The notes under the pieces were generated by a model. It made no database searches. It had not been told where the DNA came from and saw nothing but the letters and a program-made list of their open reading frames with translations. Source: Neobacillus niacini (GTDB lineage: Bacteria > Bacillota > Bacilli > Bacillales > Cytobacillaceae). From it: a DNA stretch of 64,000 nucleotides. The stretch spans positions 1 through 64,000 of the forward strand of contig NZ_JACWFG010000007.1 of the NCBI RefSeq assembly GCF_019749295.1, read 5' to 3'. Shown here one piece after another: positions 45,928 to 56,062 of this stretch (positions are counted from its first letter, which is position 1; each line of letters begins with the position of its first letter). Position numbers and translations under genes: made by a program.

Positions 45928-46818
45928 ATGAAAACGACATCCAAACTGTATCGCACAGAGCAAAGATATGCCTATTTATTTATTGCTGCACCTGTCATAG
46001 GATTCCTCATATTTGCAATGGTTCCTCTCATTTACTCCATTTACGGTGCATTTACAAACTGGGACGGCCTAGGATCAATGACCTTTATTGGGCTGGAGAA
46101 TTTCAAAAATGTTTTCCAAGACGAGTACTTCTATAAGTCGATGTTTAACACGATTTATATGATGCTTGGTATTCCAATCGGTATTGTTTTGGCATTATTA
46201 CTTGCTTTAGCTTTAAATCGCGGGATTCCTGGAACCAATACATTTAGGGTTTTATACTATATTCCGGTTATCTCTTCTATCGCTGCGATCTCTATTCTTT
46301 GGCAATGGGCTTATAACGGGGATTATGGATTAGTCAATCAGTTCTTAGCTATTTTTGGAATAGAAGGACCAAATTGGCTGCAAAATACTTCTACGGTAAA
46401 ACCGGCATTGATCATCATGGCGGTATGGAAGGGATTAGGATACACAATGCTGCTCTACTTAGCTGCACTTCAAAGTGTACCTACATCATTTTATGAAGCA
46501 GCAAAACTGGATGGAGCTAACGCTGTCAAAACATTTTGGTACATCACTCTTCCAATGGTAAAACCAGTAACCTTCTTTATCATCGTAACCAATATTATTG
46601 GCGGAGCTCAGATTTTCACTGAAATTAACGTTATGACTCCAACGGGCGGTCCTGAATATAGTTCAGCATCCGTGGTGTTTTATATTTGGCAAAAAGCATT
46701 TGGTAACTTCCAATTAGGTTATGCATCTGCAATGGCGTTAGTATTAGGACTTTTCATCTTCATTATTACTTTAATCCAATTTAAGATAAACGAGAAAAAT
46801 TCCTATGAACTGGATTAA
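45928..46818 (+). CDS. araP: Sugar ABC transporter permease, AraP-like
   Basis: This 296-residue permease of the MalF class has six helices, starting at YLFIAAPVIGFLIFAMVP (about residues 15-32), and the EAA loop YEAAKLDGANAVKTFWYITL (about 190-209). GGGTGAGAGAAG precedes the ATG. It forms a heterodimer with AraQ. No ATPase gene exists in the cluster, so an MsmX-type shared ATPase encoded elsewhere must energise it. Confidence 0.88.
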   Translation: MKTTSKLYRTEQRYAYLFIAAPVIGFLIFAMVPLIYSIYGAFTNWDGLGSMTFIGLENFKNVFQDEYFYKSMFNTIYMMLGIPIGIVLALLLALALNRGIPGTNTFRVLYYIPVISSIAAISILWQWAYNGDYGLVNQFLAIFGIEGPNWLQNTSTVKPALIIMAVWKGLGYTMLLYLAALQSVPTSFYEAAKLDGANAVKTFWYITLPMVKPVTFFIIVTNIIGGAQIFTEINVMTPTGGPEYSSASVVFYIWQKAFGNFQLGYASAMALVLGLFIFIITLIQFKINEKNSYELD

Positions 46819-46858
46819 TAACCGTAAAGTAAGAGAGTGATAGAGAGGAGCGTATAAA

Positions 46859-47746
46859 ATGGAAGTTGCAGTTGCAAATAAAAAGTCAGTTAAAGCAGAA
46901 CCTATGTCTGAAAAGAAGAAAAATAGAATTACCGATGCCGTTGTATTTGTTTTCCTAAGCATTGGAGCAATCTTCATGGTAGCCCCTTTGTTATGGATGT
47001 TCTCGACTTCAATTAAGTCACGGGAGGATGTATTTGCTTTACCTCCGGTGTGGATTCCAGAAACGATTTCTTTTGCTAAGTATTCCGAAATCTGGACGAT
47101 GGGGCCGCTGCTTTCAGGTATTAGCAATAGCTTAATCGTCGCTGTTTCAGTAACGGTGATTGGTACATTCACCTCAAGTTTGGCAGCATTTGCATTTTCT
47201 AAGCTGCATTTTAAAGGTAAAAATAATATCTTCATCATGTTATTTGCATCGGTTATGATTCCTTATCCAGTGCTGATGATTCCACAGTTCATCATGTTTT
47301 CATCCGTAGGATGGGTGGATACCTTGCTGCCATTAATCGTCCCTGGATTTTTTGGAAATATTTTTATGATTTTCTTTTTACGTCAATACTTAACTAGTAT
47401 TCCTACCTCAATCATTGAAGCTGCAAAGATTGATGGATGTTCATATTTCCAAATCTTTTACAAAATCATCTTCCCGTTAATTAAGCCTGCTGTGGCTGCT
47501 CAGTTAATTCTATGGTTTATGGGGATCTGGAATGATTACTTAGGACCAATCCTATATTTGAACTCACCTGAGAAGCAGACACTTCAGCTTGTAATTGCAA
47601 ACTTTAATGCTTCCTATGCGATCCAAAGTGATTATCCACTCATCATGGCCGCGTCGGTTGTCGCGTTATTGCCAATGTTGATTGTTTTCATCGTCTTCCA
47701 AAAACAAATCATCGAATCGATTGCAATTTCAGGGGTTAAAGGTTAA
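46859..47746 (+). CDS. araQ: Sugar ABC transporter permease, AraQ-like
   Basis: This 295-residue permease of the MalG class has six helices, from AVVFVFLSIGAIFMVAPLLW (about residues 25-44) on, and the EAA loop IEAAKIDGCSYFQIFYKIIF (about 182-201). It begins 40 bases after araP with GAGAGGAG upstream. As for AraP, the partner ATPase is absent here. Confidence 0.88.
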   Translation: MEVAVANKKSVKAEPMSEKKKNRITDAVVFVFLSIGAIFMVAPLLWMFSTSIKSREDVFALPPVWIPETISFAKYSEIWTMGPLLSGISNSLIVAVSVTVIGTFTSSLAAFAFSKLHFKGKNNIFIMLFASVMIPYPVLMIPQFIMFSSVGWVDTLLPLIVPGFFGNIFMIFFLRQYLTSIPTSIIEAAKIDGCSYFQIFYKIIFPLIKPAVAAQLILWFMGIWNDYLGPILYLNSPEKQTLQLVIANFNASYAIQSDYPLIMAASVVALLPMLIVFIVFQKQIIESIAISGVKG

Positions 47747-47812
47747 TAAAACTAAATCAAATGCATGTGCATTTTTGGCTCAACCATCAAGAAGTTAATA
47801 GAGAATTAAAAG

Positions 47813-47850
47813 AGCACTTATCAGAATTACTAGATGATAAGTGCTTTTTG
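47813..47850 (+). terminator. Terminator between araQ and GH43
   Basis: An 11-bp perfect stem (AGCACTTATCA with TGATAAGTGCT), an 11-base loop and a TTTTTG tail. It should end most ABC messages; the GH43 gene begins only 40 bases later without an obvious promoter, so partial read-through is likely. Confidence 0.78.
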
Positions 47851-47885
47851 TTTAAAAAATACTCACATACCATGGGAGTCTTTCA

Positions 47886-49349
47886 ATGAAACTTACAACA
47901 AAAAGGTCTTTAGTTGGAATCGTCATTTTAATATTGTTTCTCATAGCAGCATTGCTAGTTATGAAATTTTCTATGCCTAAAACAGGCAATTTGTCTGGAG
48001 TTACCTTGCCAGCTGCACCTGCCGACAAGCGGGTACATAATGTCAACAGTGATATCCTTTATAAGGAAAAGGATTGGACCACCAACTTTACTCATGATGC
48101 TTCCGTTATAAAAGCAGATGGCTGGTATTATGCCTTTTCCACAGACTATATGGTAGGAGCCCCGCCAAAACCAGGAATCCAAATTAGAAAGTCTAAGGAT
48201 TTAATTAACTGGGAGTTTGCTGGCCGTGTGTTTGAACAGGTATCTGCGGATGCGTGGGAATGGACGAAAGGAACAACTTTTTGGGCTCCGGATGTGGTGA
48301 AAATGGATGATAAATATTATTTATACTACTCTGTTTCCTCGGTTGGAACAAGGAACTCGTATATTGGTGTGGCAGTAAGTGACTCGGTTGAGGGTCCATG
48401 GACAGACAAAGGTGCTGTATTTAAAACCCAAGAGGGTGATGAACACAGTGTCAATGCAATCGATCCGGATATCATATTTGATGAACAGGGTCAGGCTTGG
48501 ATGGTATATGGCTCCTATTTTGGCGGTATTTTTATCACAAAGGTCGATTCTAAGACTGGGAAATTAGTTGAACCAAATGATGAGGGCACGTTAGTGGCAC
48601 AAAGGAAAAATATGAATTACGGCATTGAAGGACCTGAAATTATCCACAACCCTGATACGGGTTATTATTATTTAACTGTATCTTATGAGTGGCTGGAAGA
48701 CACCTATAATGTCAGGACTGCCCGCTCGAAAAGTATCACCGGACCGTATGTAGACTATAATGGCAACGAAATGATTGATACAACGGATGAATCCTTTAAT
48801 ACTGGGAATAAATTAGTAGGAGCTTATCGATTTGAAAATAGCGATGGCTGGCTGGGGACTGGTCATAATGCCTTGTTTGAGGAAGATGGGGAATATTATC
48901 TAACCCATAATGCCAGAGCTGGCGAAGATGTTTTCTGGTCCCATTTACATGTCAGGAAAATGGTTTGGACTGATGACGGCTGGCCAGTGGTTTCGCCGGA
49001 AAGATTCGCAGGTGAAGCGGAACAAGAAATAAACGAAGAGAACATCATTGGCAGCTGGGAACAGGTTCATTTACCAAGATATGATGATAGTTTACAAGTA
49101 TCCAAGAATATACGTTTAAAATCAAATGGGAAAATTGAAGATAAGGATAAGAGTTATTGGGAATTAACGGGGGATAACACATTAAAGCTCACCATCTATG
49201 ACCCTGACACAGCTCCTGATGATTACTGGAGATATACGTTGAAAGTGATTCCTGCGTGGGACTGGGAAAATTGGGAAGGTACCCTGGTTTTCACAGGTAT
49301 GGACCAAGAGGGAACAGGATTATGGGGTAAAAAGAAGGCTGAAAAATAA
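47886..49349 (+). CDS. Secreted GH43 arabinan endo-1,5-alpha-L-arabinosidase
   Basis: This 487-residue enzyme has an N-terminal hydrophobic segment (VGIVILILFLIAALLVM, about residues 10-26) that serves as a signal or membrane anchor. The GH43 five-bladed propeller follows, with the general base Asp in HDASVIKADGWYYAF, a TTFWAPDVVKMDDKYYLYYS segment, the Asp in IDPDIIFDE and the acid Glu in GIEGPEI. A C-terminal beta-domain (about 385-487) resembles that of the larger AbnB arabinanases. It cuts arabinan outside the cell into oligomers for the upstream importer. Confidence 0.85.
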   Translation: MKLTTKRSLVGIVILILFLIAALLVMKFSMPKTGNLSGVTLPAAPADKRVHNVNSDILYKEKDWTTNFTHDASVIKADGWYYAFSTDYMVGAPPKPGIQIRKSKDLINWEFAGRVFEQVSADAWEWTKGTTFWAPDVVKMDDKYYLYYSVSSVGTRNSYIGVAVSDSVEGPWTDKGAVFKTQEGDEHSVNAIDPDIIFDEQGQAWMVYGSYFGGIFITKVDSKTGKLVEPNDEGTLVAQRKNMNYGIEGPEIIHNPDTGYYYLTVSYEWLEDTYNVRTARSKSITGPYVDYNGNEMIDTTDESFNTGNKLVGAYRFENSDGWLGTGHNALFEEDGEYYLTHNARAGEDVFWSHLHVRKMVWTDDGWPVVSPERFAGEAEQEINEENIIGSWEQVHLPRYDDSLQVSKNIRLKSNGKIEDKDKSYWELTGDNTLKLTIYDPDTAPDDYWRYTLKVIPAWDWENWEGTLVFTGMDQEGTGLWGKKKAEK

Positions 49350-49368
49350 ATAATATGGAGTGAGACTA

Positions 49369-51648
49369 ATGCTATCCACCAACCAAGTAAATGTGAATAT
49401 GAAACTAAAGGAATTTGATCTTAAATCTGTTCGTATTACAGGCGGTCCCTTAAAGCATGCAATGGAGTTAAATAAGGAATATCTATTAAAGCTGGAGCCT
49501 GATAGACTGCTTTCTAGATTCAGAGAGTTTGCGGGCCTGCAGCCAAAGGCACCTCACTACGAAGGTTGGGAAGCACAAGGTATTTCTGGACATTCACTAG
49601 GACATTATTTATCAGCAGCAGCGATGATGGCAGCGGCAAACGACGATGAGGTGTTCAAGCGAATAGTGAATTATATTGTGGATGAACTTGAAGTTTGTCA
49701 GAAAGCTCATGGGACAGGATATATATCTGGTATCCCTCGCGGTAAAGAAATTTTTGAAGAGGTGAAAGCAGGAGATATCCGCTCACAAGGCTTTGATTTG
49801 AATGGCGGCTGGGTGCCTCTGTATTCCATTCATAAATTATTTGCTGGTCTTCGTGATGCCTATAGGTACACTGATAATAAGTTGGCATTGTTGATAGAAG
49901 TACGGCTTGGTCTATGGCTGGTTGATGTGTTTGAAGATTTAAATGACCAGCAAATACAGGAAGTCTTGAAATGTGAATATGGCGGAATGTCAGAAGTGTT
50001 GGCAGACCTTGCTGAAGATACCGGCGATGAACGTTTTTGGAAGCTTTCACAATTATTTCATCACAAAGAATTATTAAGTTCGCTGGAGGCTGAAAATGAT
50101 GTGCTGGCGGGAAGGCATGCTAATACACAAATACCGAAGATAATCGGGGCGGCACGTCAATATGAACTTTCCGGTAACGATTCCTACCGTCGTATGTCGG
50201 AATTCTTTTGGAAACAGGTTGTCCATCATCATTCCTACGTAATCGGTGGAAACAGCATGAATGAACATTTTGGAGAACCGGACAAATTAACTGACCGTCT
50301 TGGGGCTAATACGTGTGAAACTTGTAACTCCTATAACATGTTAAAGCTGACAAGACACCTATTTCAATGGGATGCGCTTGCTGAACAAGGAGATTTCTAT
50401 GAAAGGGTTTTATACAATCATATTTTAGCGTCACAGCATCCGCAAGAAGGTACAGTCACTTACTTTGTATCCCTGGATATGGGCGGCCATAAGGTTTACA
50501 ATACTCAGTTTAATGATTTTACTTGCTGCGTTGGTACAGGAATGGAGAATCATTCTAGTTATGGCAATGGGATTTACTTTTATAATAATCAATCTCTTGT
50601 GGTGAACCAATACATTCCATCCAAACTAAATTGGAGTGAGAAGGGGGTTGTTATTCATCAGACAACTGCGTACCCTGAGGAAGGTTCTATTATATTGTCA
50701 ATAGAATCTACTGACTCAAAGCCATTCTCCCTATCTGTCCGCTATCCATATTGGGCGGAAAAAGGTATGAATGTAAAAGTAAATGGGGTGCCGTACAATC
50801 ACGATAGCTCACCTTCTGCTTTTATCACGATTGATCGAGTTTGGGAAAACGGAGATACAATTGAATTGGAAATACCTATGACAGTAAGAGTTGAAAAAAT
50901 GAACGATAACCCAAATCGGATAGCATTCATGAATGGTCCGCTTGTTCTAGCGGGTGATCTAGGACCGATTCGAAAGGATGAATCTTCAAAAGATATATTA
51001 TTTACACCAGTATTAGTCACCGATGAGTCAACCGTCCTTAAGCGTATTTTTCCCGTACCTGAAAAGAATCATCACTTTGATATGAAAAAGCTGGGGCATC
51101 CTCGTGATGTAAGATTGTTCCCTTTCTATCAAATGCATGATCGCAGTACCTCTGTTTATTGGGACGTATTCACAGAAGAAGAGTGGAAAGAAGCGGAACT
51201 ATCCTATAAAGCTTCGGTCGAAAAAGAGCGTGAGCTTCAGCTGCGAACTGTTGATTTTGTTCAGCCAGGAGAAATGCAGCCGGAGCGTGATCATCAGTTT
51301 GAAGGGGAACATGTGGGGTATGGTGTTCAGTCCAATCGGAAATATCGAGACACATGGCCAAGCGGACACTTCTCCTTTACATTAAAGGTTCAATCCCGAC
51401 AACAAAATCATCTTGTGGTCATGTATACAAAAGAAATTGAGTCTATGAAATCCTTTGATATCACCATCGATGGAGTTAAATTAGAAAAAAGTCATGTTGA
51501 ACTTGTCGAGCTGAACACGTTTGTACAAATAAAATATGAAATTCCGAATCAAGCAACTATGGGTAAGGAGCAAGTGAAGGTGACTTTCCGTGCTCATGAA
51601 GGTCAAAAAGTACCTAAGGTATTTGCAATTCGAGTGGTTAAAGACTAG
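49369..51648 (+). CDS. GH127 beta-L-arabinofuranosidase
   Basis: This 759-residue protein of the GH127 (formerly DUF1680) family has an alpha/alpha barrel with GISGHSLGHYLSAAAMMAA (about residues 70-88), the Glu-Cys motif CETCNSYNMLKLTRHLF (about 315-331), and TCCVGTGMENHSSYG (about 385-399) holding the nucleophile and zinc Cys. It removes beta-linked L-arabinofuranose, as found on plant hydroxyproline-rich glycoproteins. No signal peptide: it works on imported sugars. GGAG lies 8 bases before the chosen ATG; an earlier GTG overlaps that site. It ends in its own terminator. Confidence 0.88.
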   Translation: MLSTNQVNVNMKLKEFDLKSVRITGGPLKHAMELNKEYLLKLEPDRLLSRFREFAGLQPKAPHYEGWEAQGISGHSLGHYLSAAAMMAAANDDEVFKRIVNYIVDELEVCQKAHGTGYISGIPRGKEIFEEVKAGDIRSQGFDLNGGWVPLYSIHKLFAGLRDAYRYTDNKLALLIEVRLGLWLVDVFEDLNDQQIQEVLKCEYGGMSEVLADLAEDTGDERFWKLSQLFHHKELLSSLEAENDVLAGRHANTQIPKIIGAARQYELSGNDSYRRMSEFFWKQVVHHHSYVIGGNSMNEHFGEPDKLTDRLGANTCETCNSYNMLKLTRHLFQWDALAEQGDFYERVLYNHILASQHPQEGTVTYFVSLDMGGHKVYNTQFNDFTCCVGTGMENHSSYGNGIYFYNNQSLVVNQYIPSKLNWSEKGVVIHQTTAYPEEGSIILSIESTDSKPFSLSVRYPYWAEKGMNVKVNGVPYNHDSSPSAFITIDRVWENGDTIELEIPMTVRVEKMNDNPNRIAFMNGPLVLAGDLGPIRKDESSKDILFTPVLVTDESTVLKRIFPVPEKNHHFDMKKLGHPRDVRLFPFYQMHDRSTSVYWDVFTEEEWKEAELSYKASVEKERELQLRTVDFVQPGEMQPERDHQFEGEHVGYGVQSNRKYRDTWPSGHFSFTLKVQSRQQNHLVVMYTKEIESMKSFDITIDGVKLEKSHVELVELNTFVQIKYEIPNQATMGKEQVKVTFRAHEGQKVPKVFAIRVVKD

Positions 51649-51660
51649 AAATATAAATAA

Positions 51661-51698
51661 AAGAGTAGGAAAACGAACATGTTTTTCCTACTCTTTTA
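51661..51698 (+). terminator. Terminator after the GH127 gene
   Basis: A 14-bp stem (AAGAGTAGGAAAAC and its complement with one extra T), a 6-base loop and a T-run. Confidence 0.88.
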
Positions 51699-51737
51699 AC
51701 TTGTATGTAAAAAGTTTTTAAATATGAGTAAAATACC

Positions 51738-51790
51738 TTGAAAAAATATGGATAGGTGGTACAATCAACTTAAAGGTTATACGTACAAGT
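51738..51790 (+). promoter_or_regulatory. araB promoter with AraR box at +1
   Basis: TTGAAA (51738-51743), a 16-bp spacer and TACAAT (51760-51765) form the likely promoter. GGTTATACGTACAAGT (51775-51790), an AraR box, starts right after the predicted transcription start. The 358-base gap contains no gene. Confidence 0.6.
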
Positions 51791-51859
51791 TTTGGAAACG
51801 AGTACAACAACAGTAACTTGTAGGGTGTAAAAGAGAGTGATTTGTCGAATAATCACGAA

Positions 51860-51875
51860 CCTTGTACGGATGACA
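51860..51875. promoter_or_regulatory. Second AraR-like box before araB
   Basis: CCTTGTACGGATGACA keeps a good left half (CTTGTACG) and lies 85 bp, about eight helical turns, from the box at +1. It could allow looping. Confidence 0.5.
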
Positions 51876-51969
51876 TACTTACGATTAAAGTAGAACGTTT
51901 AAAAGTAACCTGAGTGAGATAGTGAAGTAACGTTTCTATTCTTTTAAACTCAGAAATTTTTTATCAATT

Positions 51970-51984
51970 ATGTAAACGTATTCT
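51970..51984 (+). promoter_or_regulatory. cre site before araB
   Basis: ATGTAAACGTATTCT matches the CcpA consensus WTGNAANCGNWNNCW at every position. It lies in the leader, 22 bases before araB, where CcpA would block elongation. Confidence 0.6.
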
Positions 51985-52006
51985 TTCTAAAAGGCAGGGT
52001 GGAAAA

Positions 52007-53701
52007 ATGGCTAAATATACAATTGGTGTCGACTATGGAACACAGTCAGGAAGAGCTGTTTTAGTTGAGATTGGAACTGGTAAAGAGGTTGCAACAGCTG
52101 TAAAACCATACACACATGGAGTGATGGATGAGTTTTTGCCAGATGGAACCATAAAATTAGAACATGATTGGGCTTTACAGCATCCCACAGATTATTTAGA
52201 AGTTTTACAGATTACCATTCCAGAAGTATTAGATAAAGCACAAGTTTCCCCGGATGATGTCATCGGATTAGGAATCGACTTTACAGCTTGTACGGTCCTA
52301 CCGATTGATCAGACTGGGACTCCTCTTTGCTGTAAACCTGAATATAGTAAAAACCCACACAGTTATGTAAAGCTTTGGAAGCACCATGCAGCACAAGACG
52401 AAGCAAACCGATTAAATGAAATTGCTGAACTCCGTGGTGAAAAGTTTTTACAAAGGTACGGCGGAAAGATTTCATCCGAGTGGATGATTCCGAAGGTATG
52501 GCAAATCTTAGATGAAGCACCTGAAATTTATGAAGCAGCAGATCAAATTTTAGAAGCAACGGATTGGGTTATTTCTCAATTGACTGGTCAAGTAAAACGC
52601 AACAGCTGTACTGCAGGCTATAAAGCAATGTGGCATAAGCAGGATGGCTACCCATCAAAAGAATTTTTTAAAGCGCTCGATCCTCGTTTAGAAAATGTTG
52701 TCGAAGATAAATTATCTGCAGATATCGTTCCAATTGGCTCTAAGGCTGGAGAAATTACAGCTGAAGGTGCTAAGTTAACAAGATTGAACCCTGGCACTGC
52801 AGTAGCAGTTGCAAATGTGGATGCACACGTTGCCGTCCCAGCAGTAGGGATTACAGAACCTGGTAAACTACTAATGATCATGGGAACCTCTACATGTCAT
52901 ATTTTACTAGGTGAAGAGGAAAAGATTGTACCTGGTATGTGTGGTGTGGTCGAAGATGGAGTCATTCCAGGATATATGGGATATGAGGCTGGACAATCAT
53001 GTGTAGGGGACCATTTTGAATGGTTTACTGAAAACTGTGTACCAGCAAGCTACTATGAGGAAGCAAAAGAGAAAGGCGTAAATATCCATCATTTGTTAAC
53101 TGAGAAGGCAAGTAAGTTAAATGTTGGTGAAAGCGGTCTCCTCGCCCTTGATTGGTGGAACGGCAATCGTTCAACACTGGTAGACGCTGATCTTACAGGC
53201 GTACTGCTAGGGCAGACACTATTAACAAAACCAGAGGAAATTTATCGTGCGCTCATTGAAGCTACTGCATACGGTACCCGAATGATCGTTGAAACGTTCC
53301 GTAATAATGGTGTTCCGGTTAATGAAGTGTATGCTGCAGGAGGAATTGCTGAGAAAAATGCAATGATGATGCAGATTTATGCAGATGTATTAAATATGAG
53401 TATTAAAATCTCTGCATCTTCTCAAACACCAGCGCTTGGTTCTGCTATGTTTGGTGCTGTTGCAGCAGGAAAAGAACGCGGCGGGTATGACAGCATTACA
53501 GAAGCAGCTAAGGATATGGGCAAAGTCAAAGATTATGTATATCAGCCAAAGGCTGAAAATAAGGTTGTCTACGACCAGCTTTATACGGAATATGCACGCC
53601 TATACGATTATTTTGGACGCGGAGAAAATAACGTAATGAAAACGTTGAAAAAAATTAAGAGTGCAAGCTCCTTAGAAAGAACGGAGGAGACCGTATGCTA
53701 G
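52007..53701 (+). CDS. araB: L-ribulokinase AraB
   Basis: This 564-residue FGGY kinase phosphorylates L-ribulose at C5. It has [13 protein letters not shown] (about residues 7-19), [12 protein letters not shown] (about 87-98), [16 protein letters not shown] (about 149-164), [10 protein letters not shown] and the ATP-site AAGGIAEKN (about 444-452). Ribulokinase length is typical. GCAGGGTGG precedes the ATG. It opens the second arabinose unit and overlaps araD by 7 bases, so translation is probably coupled. Confidence 0.95.
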   Translation: MAKYTIGVDYGTQSGRAVLVEIGTGKEVATAVKPYTHGVMDEFLPDGTIKLEHDWALQHPTDYLEVLQITIPEVLDKAQVSPDDVIGLGIDFTACTVLPIDQTGTPLCCKPEYSKNPHSYVKLWKHHAAQDEANRLNEIAELRGEKFLQRYGGKISSEWMIPKVWQILDEAPEIYEAADQILEATDWVISQLTGQVKRNSCTAGYKAMWHKQDGYPSKEFFKALDPRLENVVEDKLSADIVPIGSKAGEITAEGAKLTRLNPGTAVAVANVDAHVAVPAVGITEPGKLLMIMGTSTCHILLGEEEKIVPGMCGVVEDGVIPGYMGYEAGQSCVGDHFEWFTENCVPASYYEEAKEKGVNIHHLLTEKASKLNVGESGLLALDWWNGNRSTLVDADLTGVLLGQTLLTKPEEIYRALIEATAYGTRMIVETFRNNGVPVNEVYAAGGIAEKNAMMMQIYADVLNMSIKISASSQTPALGSAMFGAVAAGKERGGYDSITEAAKDMGKVKDYVYQPKAENKVVYDQLYTEYARLYDYFGRGENNVMKTLKKIKSASSLERTEETVC

Positions 53702-54414
53702 AAAGACTAAAAAAAGAGGTTTTGGAAGCTAATTTACAGCTGCCAAAACATAACTTGGTTACTTTTACTTGGGGAAATGTAAGTGGAATTGATCGTGAAC
53801 AAAACCTTGTTGTCATCAAACCGAGCGGTGTGCCTTATGATGAGCTTACCATTGAGGACTTGGTAGTAGTAGATTTGGAAGGCCGGATTGTAGAAGGAAA
53901 TCTGCGCCCTTCATCTGATACACCAACACATCTTGCGCTCTACCGTGCTTTTCCAGAGATTGGCGGCGTTGTTCATACCCATTCGCCATGGGCTACTAGC
54001 TGGGCGCAGGCAGGTCGTCCAATTCCTGCACTTGGAACTACACATGCAGACTATTATTATGGAGAGATTCCTTGTACTCGTGAGATGACTCAAGAGGAAA
54101 TTGACACTGCTTATGAGCTTGAAACAGGAAATGTAATTATTGAAACGTTTGAAAAAGAAGGCTTAGATCCTGTGGCTATGCCAGGAGTTCTCGTGTTTAA
54201 CCATGCACCATTCTGCTGGGGGAAAAACGCCAATCAGGCTGTCCATAACGCCGTTGTACTAGAAGAAGTAGCGAAAATGGCGCTGCATACCTTTCAGCTT
54301 AATCCTAGCGTAAACCCAATTCAACAATTCTTGTTAGATAAGCATTACTTGCGGAAGCATGGTAAAAATGCCTATTACGGCCAAACAAAACAACCAACAG
54401 AGCAAAAACTCTAG
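53695..54414 (+). CDS. araD: L-ribulose-5-phosphate 4-epimerase AraD
   Basis: This 239-residue class II aldolase-family epimerase converts L-ribulose 5-phosphate to D-xylulose 5-phosphate. It shows TWGNVSGID (about residues 24-32), [24 protein letters not shown] (about 73-86), the zinc ligands in [11 protein letters not shown] (about 94-104) and HAPFCWG (about 171-177). The longer form with [16 protein letters not shown] at the end distinguishes AraD from FucA. It overlaps araB, and its ribosome site GGAGG lies within the end of araB. Confidence 0.95.
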   Translation: MLERLKKEVLEANLQLPKHNLVTFTWGNVSGIDREQNLVVIKPSGVPYDELTIEDLVVVDLEGRIVEGNLRPSSDTPTHLALYRAFPEIGGVVHTHSPWATSWAQAGRPIPALGTTHADYYYGEIPCTREMTQEEIDTAYELETGNVIIETFEKEGLDPVAMPGVLVFNHAPFCWGKNANQAVHNAVVLEEVAKMALHTFQLNPSVNPIQQFLLDKHYLRKHGKNAYYGQTKQPTEQKL

Positions 54415-54432
54415 TAATAGTCTTATAAAATA

Positions 54433-54448
54433 ACTTGTACGCATAAGG
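54433..54448. promoter_or_regulatory. Internal AraR-like half box before araA
   Basis: ACTTGTACGCATAAGG has a perfect left half-site of the AraR operator and lies between araD and araA. Confidence 0.45.
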
Positions 54449-54492
54449 TGTTTGAATTTTACAAAATATTAACTACTTTAGGGGGATTTACC

Positions 54493-55977
54493 TTGTTAAC
54501 GACAAAAGCCTATGAATTTTGGTTTGTAACTGGAAGTCAATTACTTTACGGAGAAGACGTACTTAGAGCAGTAGAAGAAAATTCAAAAATAATTGTAAGC
54601 GGTCTAGACAATGATTCAGCTGTTCCATATAAATTAGTTTTTAAATCAGTTGTCAAGGATTCCGACGCGATTCGCCGCTTGATTCTTGAAGCGAATGCTG
54701 ATGAAAATTGCGCAGGTATCATTACGTGGATGCATACATTCTCACCTTCAAAAATGTGGATTGCTGGTCTTTCAGCTCTTCAAAAACCATATCTTCATCT
54801 AGCTACACAATTTAACCGTGATATCCCATGGAATTCGATCGATATGGATTTCATGAATCTTAACCAATCTGCACACGGAGACCGTGAACACGGTTTTATC
54901 GCCAGTCGTTTAAAGGTTAAGCGTAAGGTAGTTGTAGGACATTGGGAAAACGCAGATGTTAGAGAACGTGTTGGAAACTGGATGAGAACGGCAGCAGCTT
55001 TTGAAGAAAGTAAGAATTTAAAGGTTGCAAGATTTGGTGATAACATGCGCCAAGTAGCGGTTACTGAAGGTGATAAGGTAGAAGCGCAAATCAAATTTGG
55101 CTGGACAGTCAATGGTTACGGCGTTGGAGACCTCGTTCAACGTATGAACGATGTAAGTGAACAAGAACTTGATCAGTTAATGGCTGAATACGAAGAGAAA
55201 TACGATATTACTCCAGAAGGTCTTACTGACGGACCGGTTAGAGACAGCATCCGTTATCAAGCAAGAATCGAACTTGGAATGAAAGCATTCTTGGCTGAAG
55301 GCGGTTATACAGCATTTACAACTACTTTTGAGGATTTACATGGTATGCGTCAGCTTCCTGGTCTAGCAGTGCAGCGTTTAATGGAACAAGGCTATGGCTT
55401 CGCAGGTGAAGGTGACTGGAAAACCGCTGCGCTAGTTCGTTTGATGAAAATCATTGCTGGCAATGAAGGTACTTCATTTATGGAAGACTACACCTATCAT
55501 TTTGAACCAGGAAATGAAATGGTTCTTGGTGCACATATGCTTGAGGTTTGTCCAACGATTTCAGCTACCCGTCCTAAAATTGAGGTTCATCCTCTAGGAA
55601 TTGGCGGTAAGGAAGACCCTGCAAGGATCGTATTTGATGGAAGAGGCGGTTCTGCTTTGAACGCATCCATTATCGACCTTGGACATCGTTTCCGTCTTCT
55701 TGTAAATGAAGTGGATGCGCTGCAACTTGAGCAGGATATGCCAAATCTTCCGGTTGCACGTGTACTCTGGAAGGCTCAGCCTTCTCTAAGTCAAGCTGTT
55801 GAAAACTGGATTGAAGCAGGCGGAGCTCACCATACTGGCTACTCTTATAAAGTAACAACAGAACAGTTAAGAGACTTTGCAGAATTAGCAGGAATTGAAA
55901 TGGTTGTCATTAATAACGACACAAAAACTGAATCATTTATTAACGAATTACGCTGGAATGACGTTATCTACCGTTAA
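54493..55977 (+). CDS. araA: L-arabinose isomerase AraA
   Basis: This 494-residue isomerase converts L-arabinose to L-ribulose with Mn2+. The opening [32 protein letters not shown] (about residues 87-100), [17 protein letters not shown] and the metal-site Glu regions [16 protein letters not shown] and GEGDWKTAA are diagnostic. The TTG at 54493 is used, after GGGGG; an earlier ATG would add a non-homologous leader. It follows araD and an AraR-like box. The order araB-araD-araA differs from araA-araB-araD of B. subtilis. Confidence 0.96.
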   Translation: MLTTKAYEFWFVTGSQLLYGEDVLRAVEENSKIIVSGLDNDSAVPYKLVFKSVVKDSDAIRRLILEANADENCAGIITWMHTFSPSKMWIAGLSALQKPYLHLATQFNRDIPWNSIDMDFMNLNQSAHGDREHGFIASRLKVKRKVVVGHWENADVRERVGNWMRTAAAFEESKNLKVARFGDNMRQVAVTEGDKVEAQIKFGWTVNGYGVGDLVQRMNDVSEQELDQLMAEYEEKYDITPEGLTDGPVRDSIRYQARIELGMKAFLAEGGYTAFTTTFEDLHGMRQLPGLAVQRLMEQGYGFAGEGDWKTAALVRLMKIIAGNEGTSFMEDYTYHFEPGNEMVLGAHMLEVCPTISATRPKIEVHPLGIGGKEDPARIVFDGRGGSALNASIIDLGHRFRLLVNEVDALQLEQDMPNLPVARVLWKAQPSLSQAVENWIEAGGAHHTGYSYKVTTEQLRDFAELAGIEMVVINNDTKTESFINELRWNDVIYR

Positions 55978-55989
55978 TTTTTAAACAAG

Positions 55990-56011
55990 GGGCTATTAGC
56001 AATAATAGCCC
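55990..56011 (+). other. Hairpin between araA and the GH51 gene
   Basis: GGGCTATTA, a 4-base loop and TAATAGCCC. No U-run follows, so it is probably a stabilising or processing stem. Confidence 0.6.
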
Positions 56012-56062
56012 TAAGGTTTACTAGGGAAGCTTTGATTACATAAACGACTGGAGGATTACTCT

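Noticed and set aside
47758-47776. AAATGCATGTGCATTT palindrome after araQ as an AraR box
   Set aside because: It lacks the GTACG core; it is more likely a weak hairpin.
55670-55858. Antisense open frames within araA and the GH51 genes
   Set aside because: They all lie opposite well-conserved enzyme genes and show no independent start signal or domain.
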